Below are positions 41,022-53,110 of a DNA stretch of 64,000 bases, piece after piece. The notes under the pieces are model-generated. The model had not been told where the DNA came from. It ran no database searches and was given only the letters and a program-made list of their open reading frames with translations. Location: positions 594,001 to 658,000 of the forward strand of contig NC_070560.1 of NCBI RefSeq assembly GCF_026914185.1, read 5' to 3'. Each line of letters begins with the position of its first letter. Position 1 is the first letter of the stretch. Source of the DNA: Puccinia triticina. Taxonomy: Eukaryota; Basidiomycota; Pucciniomycetes; Pucciniales; Pucciniaceae. Both the position numbers and the translations under genes were made by a program.

Positions 41022-41145
41022 TCAGCAGCTCTACAACCACCGGCAAGCGCAAGAGCAACCGCAACAGCCAAACATCTTACATCTACATATACGCTCATTT
41101 AGTCCATTCCACATACAGTCAATCTACAGTAGTCAGTCGTTAATA

Positions 41146-41521
41146 CACCATGGGTGCACCAAAAGTTTTTGGGATGGTTGTCAAAACCAAATTGATTGGA
41201 TAGTGGTTGTCAGAACCAAATTGGTCTGAATCTGGTTTGTGGACAAATTCTGTTGCCAAAAAGGTCCCAAAAACCGTGCCGTGAGAGAAGGAGCATCCAA
41301 ATGGTTTCAAAAACCATTTCAAATGGTTCTGGAAATATTTTTCAAACCAAATTGGTTTCCAAAATATTTTCAAAACCACCTCAGGTGGTTCTAGAAATAT
41401 TTTAAAAATATCTGAAAATGGTTAGTCCGACTCGTTCTTCAGGACGTCCGGACTCAATTAAAAAAAATATTCTGAAAACCAATCAAACTGGTTTTCAAAA
41501 TATTTTGTTGCACCCGTGGTG
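41146..41521. mobile_element. 376-bp mariner-like MITE
   Basis: Ends CACCATGGGTGCACCAAAA and, at the right, TTTTGTTGCACCCGTGGTG are inverted repeats; TA flanks both sides. The interior is rich in short palindromes (AAATGGTTT...AAACCATTT; ACCAAATTGGT). Confidence 0.7.
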
Positions 41522-42430
41522 TAGTCATAGATCGTCATCTTGTTTTGATTTTCGAATTATGCAGAATGAGATGTTAGCTCTCCTTTGGTGCTCAAAGTGA
41601 TATGGCTGGGTTAGAGTACAGAGCGGCTGAACTGATTTCAGATTGGTATCTTATGCTCCCAATCCTGTGCCTCTCCCAGTTTTTGAAACCCACAGGAAGG
41701 GTCACTTTTGGATTATGTATTGTGTTTTCCAAGAAGCTTGGACAATTTCAGTAATTTTTTGTTTCGTGTTATGGATTTATTTTCAGCTTCCAGATAGACT
41801 TTGGGCTTAAATATCCCACAGCCCTCATTTGATTGTAGCGTGTGTACCAGTCCTGAGCTCGGTCGGTCCCTCCGTTCGGGCAGAGGACAGCAGCCCAGCT
41901 ACTTGACGAAGGGCTGGGAGGGTAACAAAGCCTCTCCGGTTCCGAACATGAGCTTCGTTTTTCCAAAAGTCTACTCCCTGACCATCATCTGGAGAATGAT
42001 GGCTCAGGGATTAGATTTAGCCTTGGGCCTCATCTGACACCTGTCAAGACTAAGCGTGGAGTAAACATGAAAGATATGGGATCTGCCAGGATCTACCCCA
42101 AATAAAATTTTGTGAATGTGTCCAAGCTTCTCAGAAAAGACAATATTTACTTGACTGCTTATGTTGTCTGTTCATGCACCTTGCAGCAAGGTTTATGCAT
42201 GGTGAATTGTTCCCATACACGGCGGTTGCATAGCGCGGTCAAAAGCGCCGTAAGTTCGGCCGTCAAATTGACGGTCCCCCCTCAGCCATTGTTGACCGGC
42301 AAAAAACAGCCCCCGCGTTGTGGTATGCTTTATGGTATCTCATATGCCAAAATCAAAATTTTCTGCTTTTCTTTCTTATTTCTATTAGTTTTACTCTTAA
42401 TCTCCCTTTTCCTCTTATCAATCACTTAAT
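41522..42430. other. Stretch without a convincing gene
   Basis: Weak ORFs only. At 42225-42310 sequence with TCAAATTGACGG and CAAAAAACAGCCCCCGCG resembles the ends of the 46258-48260 element and may be a fragment of that family. Confidence 0.4.
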
Positions 42431-42633
42431 AGGGGGGTTCACAATAGGATAAAAGTAAAATTTTAGAGTCAATTTTAAGGTCTTTATCAACAAATTTTTA
42501 AAAATCTGGCAAGGTGTACAGGACTGGGTATCCCCTGAGAATCAGAGCAACATCTTTATTTTTTAAAAAGTTGTTCATAAAGGTCTTAAAATTAGCTCTA
42601 AAGTTTTATTTTTATCCTATTGTGAACCCCCCT
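42431..42633. mobile_element. 203-bp hairpin MITE
   Basis: The left arm AGGGGGGTTCACAATAGGAT then AAAAGTAAAA.. pairs over about 70 bp with the right arm ending GTGAACCCCCCT. AAT flanks both sides. A related end (AGGGGGGTTCACG) is at about 55000. Confidence 0.8.
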
Positions 42634-42815
42634 AATATTCCTCAAGATTCAGTTTCTAGGGACAAATTCACCCCTAGTCTTGCCTTACAGAACACTCATA
42701 AGGGCACTCACTCAGAAGTTCCATACTCTTACACACTCACAATACCCCTTACAACCTCAAACAGTTACACAATCCACATTTACAACACTTAGTTACACAC
42801 ACGGTTACATACATA

Positions 42816-45432
42816 TAAGGTGGACATCCGGCAAGTCGGGTCGGGTACCGGGTATCCCGACAAGAGATCCGGCATACCCGAACCCAACATCGGGTATCCG
42901 GATCTTCTGAAACTGTACATGAGATAATTGATGTGGGCACTTGAATCCTCAATCAAGATGCCTCCGAAACATACAACTGACGAATCCGAGATCTCCTTCA
43001 ACTCAGAACTCGAAACATTAACCCCTACGTCACAGGAAACACCCATACGGGCAATCAAGAAGAGCTGGGTCTGGCGGTACTTCAAGATGGTTACAGTTGA
43101 AGGCGTCACTTACAACATCTGCCAGGTCAATTCCGGTCCCGGAGGTACAGACATGTGTCTTTCAAAACTATTGGTTGACAAAAGAGGATCCACAAAAAGC
43201 ATGGCCAACCACTTGGATCGTATACATCACATATACAAAGACAAGCCGGGCACAAAGGCAATCACCAATTTCTTGTATGATGGCAAACATATCAAGACAC
43301 TTGACCGCGTTTCTTTTACTTCAGCGGTGACTCGCTTTTTTGTCACCTGCAATGTATCTTTCCACACAATTGAGGATGAAAACTTTCGCCACTTCCTTCG
43401 ACTCTGCAACTCCAGCATTGATAATGTTGTCTGCTCCAAAGGCACTCTAGCATCCTGCGTTCGACAAACCTTCCGAGAGGGAAAGAATGTGCTTTGTGAG
43501 CAGCTTTGCGGAAACAAATCACGAATCAACCTGACTTGTGATACTTGGACTTTGCCTAACAACTCTTCTGTACTTGGGGTCACAGCGCATTGGATTGATG
43601 CCAACTTCACACTCCATTCAATAATCCTTGGTGCTCGACTCGTGGAAGGAAGTCAGACAGGAGTCGCACTTGGAGAACACTTGGTTGAGGTACTCAATGA
43701 TTTTGACATCGGCAACAAAATCTTCTGCATTACCTTGGACAACGCATCCAACAATCGAACGATGGGTGCCCACCTGAAAACTCTCGTCATGTTCGACAAT
43801 GAGAAGTGCCTACTAAACTGTATGGCACATGTGATTAACCTTGCAGCTCAAGCAGGAATCAAAGCGTTCTCCAAGCCTTCGCAGTCATCGACTTCAGTAC
43901 CGGGTGGTTTATCAAATATCTTGAATGATCAACCTGCTCCAGTTGAAGTCAAGTCTATTGTCTCTCGGATCAGCGGTCTTACATCTTTCTTGAAAAACTC
44001 TCCCCAGAAAGCCGCGTCGTTCAAACAGATCACCTTTAGAATGCTTGGAGAGGAGCTCAATATGGTTCAAGATGTAGCTACACGCTGGAATTCTACATAC
44101 TACATGCTTGAACGTGCCTGGAAACTTCGGTCTTGTATTTCAGCATTTTGTGAGACCCACAACCTGTCCGAGAAGTATGGCCTTGAACACTCCAAATGGC
44201 TTAAACTCAAACAGCTCTGCGACTTCTTGAAGCCTCTCAATGAGGCAACTCAGACAATTTCCCCGGACAAGACTACCACTTTAGTGCTCGCAGCACCGGT
44301 ATACCTCATGCTGTTACAGAAACTCGATGAAGTAGGCTTTTCTTGAAACTGCTTTGCCTGTATCATCAAGAAGCTAACTGTTGTAACTGCCCATTAATTA
44401 CAGGCATCAAAGACTTACAATGCTTGTGAACTGATACCATCGGCCAATGACATGCTCAATAAGCTGCACGGCTATTTCAATGCAGCTATTCAAAAACCAG
44501 TATACCTCTTTTCCACCTTGCTCGATCCTCGAATCAAAACAAATGTGTTCATGCCTGAGCTCGTGGAAATCATGAAATGTGACAAGCAAGCTGTTCTGGA
44601 CAACTTCAAGATCGAAGCTCAGAAATTCACAAACGACCACTACAACAAAGATCAAATGCTAAATGACCCAGATCTACCGGCCGCCAGAAATACCCTGAAA
44701 TCTAGCTTGTTCTCGAAAAAGAGAAGAAAATTCTGCTCCCTGGACGATGAAATTGACTACTATCTGGCATCCGAATGCGAAGACAAAGATTGTGATCCAC
44801 TTGTGTATTGGAAGACCAACTCCATACAGTTCCCAACCCTCGCCAACATGGCGCAAACGTACCTCTCAGTACCTGCATCGAGTGCCCCATCCAAGAGGGC
44901 TTTCTTGGCTGGTCGTCACATCCAGGACTATACACGAAACCGGATGTGTGTTGAGACACTCGAGGCCCTCATCTGCTTGAAGGACTGGGTTGATGAGGAT
45001 GTCATCGATATCAATCGCATCTGTACATCAACCTCATCCACTTCATCTGCCTGATTTTTCCCCCTCACTATGTGTTCCTCTCTTTCATTCTGTGTACTGG
45101 TAATCAAGAAAACCATCCTCATTCTTGATTGCATTGCGATTGATGATACATAGCTTGTTGTTCATTGATACATAGCTCGTTGTGGTACTTTTTGTTCTAT
45201 TTGATGAGCAGTAACATCACAAACAACGATTGGTCACCCCAGGAGCAATCCTCAATCATAAAATAAGCCCCCAGAGGCTGGAGACAGACACTTGCCGAGC
45301 TCCAGCCTCTGAAACATAGCCTCATAGGTACCCAGTCGGGTACCCGACGGATGTCGGATGTACCAAATCGGATACCCGACTCAATACCTGGTCGGGTCTC
45401 ACCGGATGTTCAGGGTCCGGATGTCCACCTTA
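42816..45432 (+). mobile_element. hAT transposon, apparently intact, 2.6 kb
   Basis: Terminal inverted repeats TAAGGTGGACATCCGG (42816-42831) and their complement (45417-45432), flanked by an 8-bp duplication CATACATA (42808-42815, 45433-45440). Subterminal regions hold many CGGGTA/TACCCG motifs on both sides. The only gene is a transposase with one intron and no lesion. Complete ends, perfect duplication and an open gene suggest recent activity. Confidence 0.92.
42931..45054 (+). CDS. hAT family transposase
   Basis: Cut-and-paste transposase of 683 aa. Exons 42931-44331 and 44404-45054; the 72-bp intron (GTAGGC ... GCTAACTG ... TTACAG) is in phase 0. An alternative start is ATG 42958 (MPPKHTTDES). 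The N-terminal BED-type zinc-finger region (SWVWRYFK, CQ..C, STKSMANHLDRIHH) is at about residues 50-105. The RNase H-like catalytic region includes NLTCDTWTLPNNSSVLGVTA, FCITLDNASNNRTM, CMAHVINLAAQAG, VATRWNSTYYMLERA. The C-terminal dimerisation domain is FPTLANMAQTYLSVPASSAP, SKRAFLAGRHIQDYTRNRM, VETLEALICLKDW. The acidic residues expected in CDTW and LDNA are present. It lies between matching inverted repeats and should bind the CGGGTA-rich ends. Confidence 0.93.
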
Positions 45433-46257
45433 CATACATAGCTACATACATATTTACACATAGCTGCATCATCACTTACATACATACAATGTACACATGC
45501 AGGCACTCATGCAGGTGCTAGCTGCATGTGATAGCTGCATGCACTAAGCTGCATGCGCTAGTGGATTTTTGTTGCATAACAACAGCAGGTGACCTGGTTA
45601 CAGCATGACTACACTAACATACAGTCCTGACCAATCACACCTCCTGATTCAGCCTGCATGTCATAACCCATAATCACCTGTACAGTCCTGACCAATCACA
45701 TTCACCCATTCAACATATGTACTAGCCAAAAACCCTCATGTACCTAGCTAAAATCTCTCATGTGGAGCTCCTCTGGAGCTAAAATCCCTCACTGTTGTCT
45801 ATAAAAGGAGGCTCTCCTCCTCTGTTGTAACTTTCCCCCAGCAGACTACCTGCACTCAGTTTCCCCTATAACAAAGTACACAACTGCTCACTCCACAATA
45901 TATCAGTCACCCTATATTTTGGTTTTACACATATTACAGAACACTTACACACGAAATAACAACTCTACACAACACTCACATTACATAACACAAACCTCTG
46001 AGGGGTCCTCTTTGACCAACTATCATCTGGTTGAAGTCCAGACTCCTCACTCATAACACATTTTAGCAACTTCATCGCACCCACTTTATAACAACAGTTA
46101 TCTTTTGATAACACTCCACTATCACTACATTAAACCTGCCAATCTGAGATTGGTGGGCTTGTTTTAGTGTCTAGTGAACCAGGAAAGGCAGAGGTTTCCT
46201 CATACATCCCTTTCTGCACTCAGCAAAAGGTTCTCAGGAACACTTTTGAGCTTTACA
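45433..46257 (+). repeat. LTR-like segment with TATA, probably part of a solo LTR
   Basis: From about 45775 this matches 50035-50452: GCTAAAATCCCTCAC, TGTCTATAAAAGGAG, CAACTTGCC-like block, GAG(C/A)TTGGTGGG, CAGCAAAAGG and an end CACTTTTGAGYYTTACA at 46257. This fits a retroelement LTR with its TATA box. The 5' limit is unclear because the hAT element sits next to it; 45433-45774 has only low-complexity CATACATA and GCATGC motifs. Confidence 0.5.
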
Positions 46258-46879
46258 GCGTCAGCTGTCAAATTGACGGCCAAATTGTCAGCCCGCCCAC
46301 CAGAGAGCAGTCGGGCAAACAGCTGGCAAAACTTCCGGCCCGCTGACCCAAGCGGCAACTCGACGTCAACCTGGACCCCAGTCACACATGCGGGCAGGCA
46401 CTTTTGGCCACCGTTTGACGGCAAAAAACTGCCAATGCCCGCCAATCACTTCACCAGCAACTCAGAGCCAGCTGATTATCGATTCTTGGGACACCACACT
46501 GTTCAGTCAACGCGCTGGGCACTCGGAACAAGATTTTGTGGCCACCAGGGCACTTTTCTTGGTTATTATTGCATATTTTGATGGTTTCTATTCTTGCTTT
46601 TTGGTTTTTTAGCCTTTGGGAAGAGACCCAGGGTCTAATCTTTACCAGGAAGGTGCACCGTTTGAGCACCATTTGGTCCCTGCGCACATTCCAAAAACAA
46701 AAAGGTCAGCTTCATGCATATATATAGGGGGGGAGGAGTGCAACTATAAACGCACCCATCAATAAATACATTTGAGGATTAAACATATAAGCCATTTGTT
46801 AAAATTACATGTTATCTTCTCTTTGCTTTGCCGATGAGGTCCCTGGATTAAAGTTGAAGATAGAAAACTCACCATCCCG

Positions 46880-47926
46880 GCACTAAATCCACCTCAAACT
46901 TCCTGTAAACTTCTACAATGACCTTACCAGGAAGGTGCAGGTTCGGGTTATGGACGATATCGACGGCGGCCTGCGCCAGCTTCAGATCTGCCCTCAACAA
47001 ACACGTCCATTTTGAGACGATTAGCTGTCAAAATTGATGTGCAACAAAAGGTGGGGCAACACACCGTATTTGTCGCCGAAGTTCGAGCAGTCTAGCGCCT
47101 TGACCCGGCTCTCCGTCTCTACTTTAGCGATTGGCTTGATGTATTCATCCGTTATCTCTGTTGCACAAGCCTACAGCATCAATTGCTCCAGAAAGGATCA
47201 GCCCAGCGGACAGGACAATTGATGGATGTGAGCGTAAGGGGGGGGGGGGGGGGGCAGGGAATGGGGACTCGCCGACGTGTTGCCTACTGTTACTTGGCCT
47301 CCATCCAACAACTCTATGATAAACTCTGGGGATAACTGGCGATGAGCTTGGTCAATCCCACGATTGTTGCTATTCTTATTGGTGGGGAGATGGTGGATAG
47401 GGGTACACACACTGATCACCTTTCCTGCAATGCTGACAACTTGGCCAACTGCAGATTCACCCAAACATCCCATGAAAAAAATAATCTATGATCAGCATTG
47501 GAATCCTTTTGCTACAGCAGGATTTCAAGAACGCCAGGAAAATCAAGGGTAGGGGGGCGCTTGCCGTACTGGGCCAACAAGCTCGAAGATACTCTCAGGG
47601 TAGGAGCATGCACTATAAACGCACCCATTGATCTTGGTGATGTCTAAGATATTGTGGATGATCCGGAGGAGAGCATTGGCCTGTCCACAATCCAGGTTCA
47701 AGTTCTCGCACTGCTGGCGATTGAGGTTGCTTCCCAGGGTATCAAAGGTGAGGCCGATGATTGCATTCAATGAAAAAAGAATACTTACGTTACAGAGTTG
47801 ACGGGCCAGCTGTAAGTCTGCATCCAAAAACTGGGCCGATGCGAGGAGGGACTCCACAAGACGATCGCCAAGGATGTAAAGAAGCCTGGAAAAGAAAGTA
47901 TTGGGGTGGTCATTTTGAGAAGACAA
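46880..47926 (-). CDS. Possible multi-exon minus-strand gene (unknown)
   Basis: On the minus strand several short protein-like exons with good splice signals follow each other: from 47926 SQNDHPNTFFSRLLYILGDR and LVESLLASAQFLDADLQLAR ending at GTAAGT or read through into IIGLTFDTLGSNLNRQQCEN; about 47172-47074 (ACATEITDEYIKPIAKVETE, SRVKALDCSNFGDKY) between GATGCTGTAG and GTGTGT; then LRADLKLAQAAVDIVHNPNL ending at GTAAGG and KFEVDLVPGW ending at GTGAGT. I could not fix phases throughout or name a family. A G17 run (47238) interrupts it, which argues for decay or an intron. Confidence 0.35.
47238..47254 (+). repeat. G17 homopolymer
   Basis: Seventeen G inside the candidate minus-strand gene. 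Confidence 0.9.
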
Positions 47927-48499
47927 CTCCTTAGAGCCAGCCAGAGCACCCTAGAGCACCTAATGGAGACGAGGTGATGGAGGGTGACATGTCCTCCGAT
48001 GAGCCGACTTGAAAAAATGAGCGAGGGCCAAGGGTGACGTGTCCCTCCAATGAGCGGACTTGCGAAAAATGAGTGAGAGGCCAGGGCCTGTACCTCCGAT
48101 GAGCGGACTTGGTACATCTGGCCCCCCTCTGCCCTTTTGGGTTAGGGCAGGTTAGGGCTGAGCGTCGGCAAATTGAAACAGGCAAGTTAACATTAAGTTG
48201 CCTGAATTCAAGTGCCAGTGGATGGGCTGGCTATTTGGCTGTCAATTTGACGGCTGACGCGGGGGCTGGTAGCTGACCAGTCAAGCCGACCAATACTTGG
48301 CCCCTTACGTCAAATTGCCAACCAAAACTTTAATATGTGCAACTGCTGTGTAGGCCAGCTGCCCACCAAACCTTTTAGCTTTCTCAGGATAAGCAAAAGC
48401 TGCAGTTGTCTGCTGATTTCAGAATCAGTCTAAAAAGTCAATCCCCTTAATATGTAATCAAACTATGAAAAGTCTTGAGAAAAGACAATTTTTTGACTA

Positions 48500-48669
48500 C
48501 ATTTATGGTGTTCAAAATTGCATAAGATTTTTTTACATAAAATCATAAACTGCAATTTTGGCTGGCAGATGTCACTTTAAGTTTTATGCATGCTGACATC
48601 TCCCAGCCAAAATTGGCTTTATGATTTTATGTAAATAGTGTCATAAGCAATTTTGAAGACCATAATTCA
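48500..48669. mobile_element. 170-bp hairpin MITE
   Basis: Left arm TTCAAAATTGCATAAG, ACATAAAATCATAAA, TTTTGGCTGG and right arm CCAGCCAAAATTGG, TTTATGATTTTATGT, CATAAGCAATTTTGAA are complementary over most of their length around a TTTATGCATG loop. Confidence 0.75.
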
Positions 48670-49105
48670 CCATGTGCAAAAATGTTTCAATGATTGCACT
48701 ACACAGGCTGCACAGTCCTGTCACCACTCATGACAGACATGCACGTGCCATCATCCATGAACTGTCAACTTTACATGTCATGAAGCTGTCATGAGAGTGA
48801 CAGGCCTGTGAACCCCTCTGCACAGTCACTGCGCACATGACATCTGCCCCATGTTGCTTACATGACATCTGCATGAAAGGGAGACCTGTAAAATGGCAGG
48901 TCCTCCATGTCACGCACTTCATACAGGGGACAGCTGTCCCCCCTTCATGACTCAAATTTGCATGTGGTGATTTACAACACCTGAATTTTGACTGGCCATC
49001 TGTACAACTAACAAATCAGTTACATCCTGCGCACGCAACATTCCTACATACAATTGTCCATGGGCAAACACAGGGCTCTTTAAAACAAGTGATATGTGCT
49101 TCATA
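48670..49105. other. Stretch without gene
   Basis: Only short ORFs; many TGACAG/CTGTCA and CATGACA motifs. Confidence 0.4.
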
Positions 49106-50034
49106 TAGAGAATGTCAAAATGGACCCGGGTACTGGTTGCACCGCCGGTACCTGCGCGTTTTTTGAGAAAAACGGGCACCCGGCACCGCATCTGGCACCG
49201 CCAGACGGGTACTGCGGTCTTTTAGGCGGGTACCACGGGTACCAGCTGGTTTTTTTTTATCAAAACTCACTCCCAAGGCCCAAAGGGAGGGCATGAAGAC
49301 TTATTACCCTCTTGATGGCCGGCAGAGACCAGTCATTGAGAGGAGTGCACCCCCTCAATGACAACAAGGGGGGGGAACACTCCCCTTTATGGCATTGCAA
49401 GGAAGATATAATTGGGGGGGATATGTATTCTACTCTCTAGATATTCCCCTTGGTGTGGTAGACGGAAAAGTGGAAAAATGAAAAGTTTTTTCTATGCCAC
49501 ATAATTACTCATACTAGCCCTAAAGATACCATCAAATGGACCCCAGAAATGGAGTCTACGGCCAATTTCACCCCTATTCCCCACTGGAACAGTCATTACA
49601 ACCCCGCTGGATAAGAAGTTACACCTCTGTGGACCCCACCAAACACCTATCACACGGCCAGCCCCAGGAACCCAGCTGTCACCTGCCTCAACCCAAGTTT
49701 CACAGTAGTACACATATAAACATCACAGGATACAAAAATACATCTCCCTGTCCGGCTACACTCATTACATATTAACTACATACACTCCTTTATATACATA
49801 GTATGACATCATTTACACTGTTTCTGCAGCTTCAGACTTTGTGTATACAATAATTCCCCCAGTATGACAGCTCATGCAGTCTACTGTCACCTCATGCATG
49901 CGTTAGAATGTTCTGTTGTATATTCTGACATCATGTATGCACCCCTGGCATGTTTAGAATGTTCTGTTGTATATTCTGACACCATTCATGCGCCCCTGAG
50001 GGGTTATGACATCATTTGTATCTACTCCCACCAG

Positions 50035-50452
50035 CTAAAATCCCTCACCCTGTTGTCTAGATTAGCTGAAACCCTAACCCACAAGCCCCTTTGGGGCTCC
50101 ACTTTTGTCTATAAAAGGAGCTCTCTCCACCCCCAGTGGCCTGCTCCCCAGTTCCTCACCCAGAACTCACAAGTCACCCAACACTCATCCACACTCAAAT
50201 CCTAAAACCCTTATAACAATAAATCAACCCCTATAACAACAATTCAACCCTTATAACAAAGTAATTAAAACACTTACACGTTGCCAGTCAAACAGATTTC
50301 ATCTGGAACAGACCAGACCTATCACTTAATAAAACTTGCCAAGCTGAGCTTGGTGGGTCTTGTTGACTGATAACAGAAGGGCAGAGCTTGCAACTCCATC
50401 ATACCCTTCACCATTCAGCAAAAGGGTTTCATTACCACTTTTGAGTCTTACA
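50035..50452 (+). repeat. LTR-like segment with TATA (second copy)
   Basis: TGTCTATAAAAGGAG at about 50107, then blocks shared with 45775-46257, ending CACTTTTGAGTCTTACA at 50452. Probably a solo LTR; the 5' limit may be further left (about 49860). Confidence 0.5.
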
Positions 50453-50454
50453 TC

Positions 50455-50770
50455 GGTCATTGAGGGGATGGTGCACTCCCCTTGATGGAATTGAGTGGGG
50501 TGCCCTCTTGATGAGATTGAGGGGAGTACACAACCCCCCTCAATGTCATTGAGAGGACGCACTCCCCTTGTCATTGAGAGGACACACTCCCCTTGATGGA
50601 GGGGTGTGTGTCCTCTCAATGACATCGAGGGGGGGGGGGGGGTGTACTCCTCTCAATGACATCAAGGGGAGTACACACCTTGATCCCATCATGGGGAGTT
50701 TGTACTCCCCTCGATGGCACCAATGGGATTCCATCCCCCTCTAGATGCCATCCAGGGAATGCTTAACTCC
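50455..50770. repeat. Array of CTCAATGAC/GTCATTGAG inverted motifs
   Basis: About eight units of 30-50 bp in which CATTGAGGGG/CCCCTCAATG or the variant GATGGAATTGAG alternate in orientation with GTRYACTCCCCT. Related units occur at 49320-49410 and 53273-53345. Strongly self-complementary; includes a G-run at about 50629-50641. Confidence 0.7.
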
Positions 50771-52102
50771 TCTTGATGCACCAGGGGGGAAAGTGTGGCA
50801 CTCTTTGGAGAGTGCCTGGCCGTAATTCTGTCAGTAAAATGGTCTGATGTGAGTTAGATGTGAGTTGCAACTCTTTGTTCAACTTTCTTCCCAACAGATG
50901 TGTGACTGTAGGTGAAGTGGTTGCGGGATGATCTGTAACTCAATTCCAACACATTGAAATATCTTAGTTGAAATTTTCTGTTTGGTTCATATCAAACAAA
51001 ATCCTGGATGTGAGCTTCAATTCACAAGATATTTTGCCAAGAATGTAACTATCCTGATGCTCAAAGATATCCTTGACCAAGTGACAAGGAATATTTTTCT
51101 GGGCTGAGTTTTTTTCAATCAAAACCCACATAAAATCACATAATGAAAGATAGCTGTAAAATATAGCAACCACAAAGGCTCAGCTAACTGGTAAATCAAT
51201 CCTTGTGGGATATTTCCGCCATGCCTGTTCCCTTCATCTATTGGGAGGAAAGTTATGTAAAATTAAATTTCTCTTTTTTGAGTATCACACAGTGTCAAAG
51301 CTGGGAAAACCTCTGTAACCAGCATTCCCTCCCTCTAATATGAAATGTGAACAATCAAAGAGGCCTTTTCACCAACCATGTTTACCAAGTGATGGTCCAA
51401 TTTTGCAGGCTAAATTTTGCCATGCCATCAGCTGTTCATTTGGGACCATGCACCTTTTGTATGTGAATGCATGTTGCACAATTTTTGCTCACTTGACCTC
51501 CATCTGATTGAAAAATGCAGCGGCTAGAGGTTAAAGTTATTAAGCTTCACAGGGGGAAGGGGGAAGATTGGGGGATATCAACAGGTGCATCAATATTTTG
51601 ATGATCCTGGAACCAGTAGGAGAAAGATTTCAATAGCTGGCCTGAGAACTCTGAGGTGAAAAGTCAATTCTGAAATGTCCACACACATCTCAGCATGGGT
51701 CATACAATTTTTCTTGTAGATCAATCATCTTCACACCTTTTCCCTGACTGTTTTGGGCAATTTTTTTTTTCCAGGTAGCATGCCTTCATCATACCTCTCA
51801 CCATTTCCATGTCCATTGTGCAAAAAAAATGGGGTTGATTGCTCTTGTCACATGGTAATTATTAGCACCAGGTGTAAGATATGAATGGTGCTCTTTTGAC
51901 CTGCTGTATCCAGAACAATCAAAATTATCATCATTTTGGAGCGGCAAAAATGGTGTTCATATGTGTTGCAAATCACCAAAACAACTTGTGTTCCGGGAGT
52001 TTCAAGCTGGGCACAAGTCAACTGCGGTGGCAGCGGGGCAACAGCGATCAGCTCTGTATCCCCGGGGGTCCCCAGGGAGGGTGTTTTTTTTTTTGTTGCT
52101 AT

Positions 52103-52136
52103 GTCCACCATCATGTTCGGCCAAACATCAGGGGAC
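52103..52136. repeat. 36-bp palindrome family, copy E (34 bp)
   Basis: GTCCACCATCATGTTCGGCC left half, mirrored by CAAACATCAGG..GGAC; two bases are missing in the right arm. Confidence 0.75.
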
Positions 52137-52144
52137 ATTGGCGA

Positions 52145-53110
52145 GTTGCTTGTTTACACGGGCTCGATGACCCTTGTTTGCTGTTCATTGAGCTCGGAAA
52201 GCCCCAACTCAATGAACAGTGCACTAAATACTGTTCATTCAGCTTGGCTTTTCCGAGCCTGGTGGACAGTATACGCCGCCCACCAAGCTCAGAGAGACCC
52301 AGATCAATTACCAATAGCTGCTGGTCATTGAGCTAGGGCTTCTCCGACTGGATGGCCAACACAAACTGGCCATCAAGTTTGGAGAGGCCGCGCTTGACAG
52401 GCATCATGCCCTGGTCATTGATCCGCAGCCTCTCCGAGCTCAAATCCGATGACCAGTACATACTTGTCATCCAGCGAGAAGCCCTAGCCCGATGACCAGC
52501 ACATGCTGGTCATCTAGTCAGCCTTTCCGAGTGGGTTAGGCAGTCTACACTGGCCACTCAGCTTGGAAAAGTGCAGCAGGATGGACAGTACATACTGTCC
52601 ATCAAGCCGGGACTTTCCTTGCGCTATGTACAGTACATATGGTCCTTAAAGCTGGGAGAGCCCCGGCTCAATGACCAACATGCAGTACTGGTCACTGATC
52701 TGGGATTTTCCCAGCCAGCTAGTGACCTGTGATCAAGTGGAGGGTGTCTCCACTCAATGGCTGGTAGAACCAGTCACTGAGTAAGGAACCCCTCCACTCA
52801 ACAGCTAGTACACACACCAGTCATCAATTGGAGAATCCCTCCACTCAATGACATTAAAAACCAGTCATTGAGTGGAGGATTTCTCCACTTGGTGGCTGGT
52901 AATTTAGATATGGCCATTGAGTGGACAAAACCTTGAATCAATGGTTGTCCAACAGTCATCAAGTGGAGGAAATCTTCACTCAATGACTTTAAACCCCACT
53001 CATTGAGTGGAGGGGGTCTCAACTTGATTCCTGAAACACACCGCGAAGTGTAGAATACCAGGTTGTACCAGGCGTCAAGTGGGGGTACCCTTAACTCAAT
53101 TACCAACATG
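52145..53110. repeat. Array of short inverted repeats inside the CACTA-like element
   Basis: Two sub-arrays. 52145-52720: units with GACCAGYACATRCTGGTC-type palindromes next to GCTTGG/CTTTCCGAG. 52740-53110: units with CTCAATGACATT...CCAGTCATTGAGTGGAGG. Periods are about 45-95 bp. No coding capacity. Confidence 0.7.

Larger units (their letters stand above)
46258..48260. mobile_element. 2.0-kb element with inverted repeats (type unknown)
   Basis: 46258-46285 (GCGTCAGCTGTCAAATTGAC then GGCCAAAT) and 48233-48260 are near-perfect reverse complements. TTGACGG motifs recur subterminally. The interior contains a possible minus-strand gene. No clear target duplication; class unknown. Confidence 0.45.

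Noticed and set aside
51881..52336. 151-codon ORF in the CACTA-like element
   Set aside because: It runs through a T-run, a palindrome and an inverted-repeat array; no motif.
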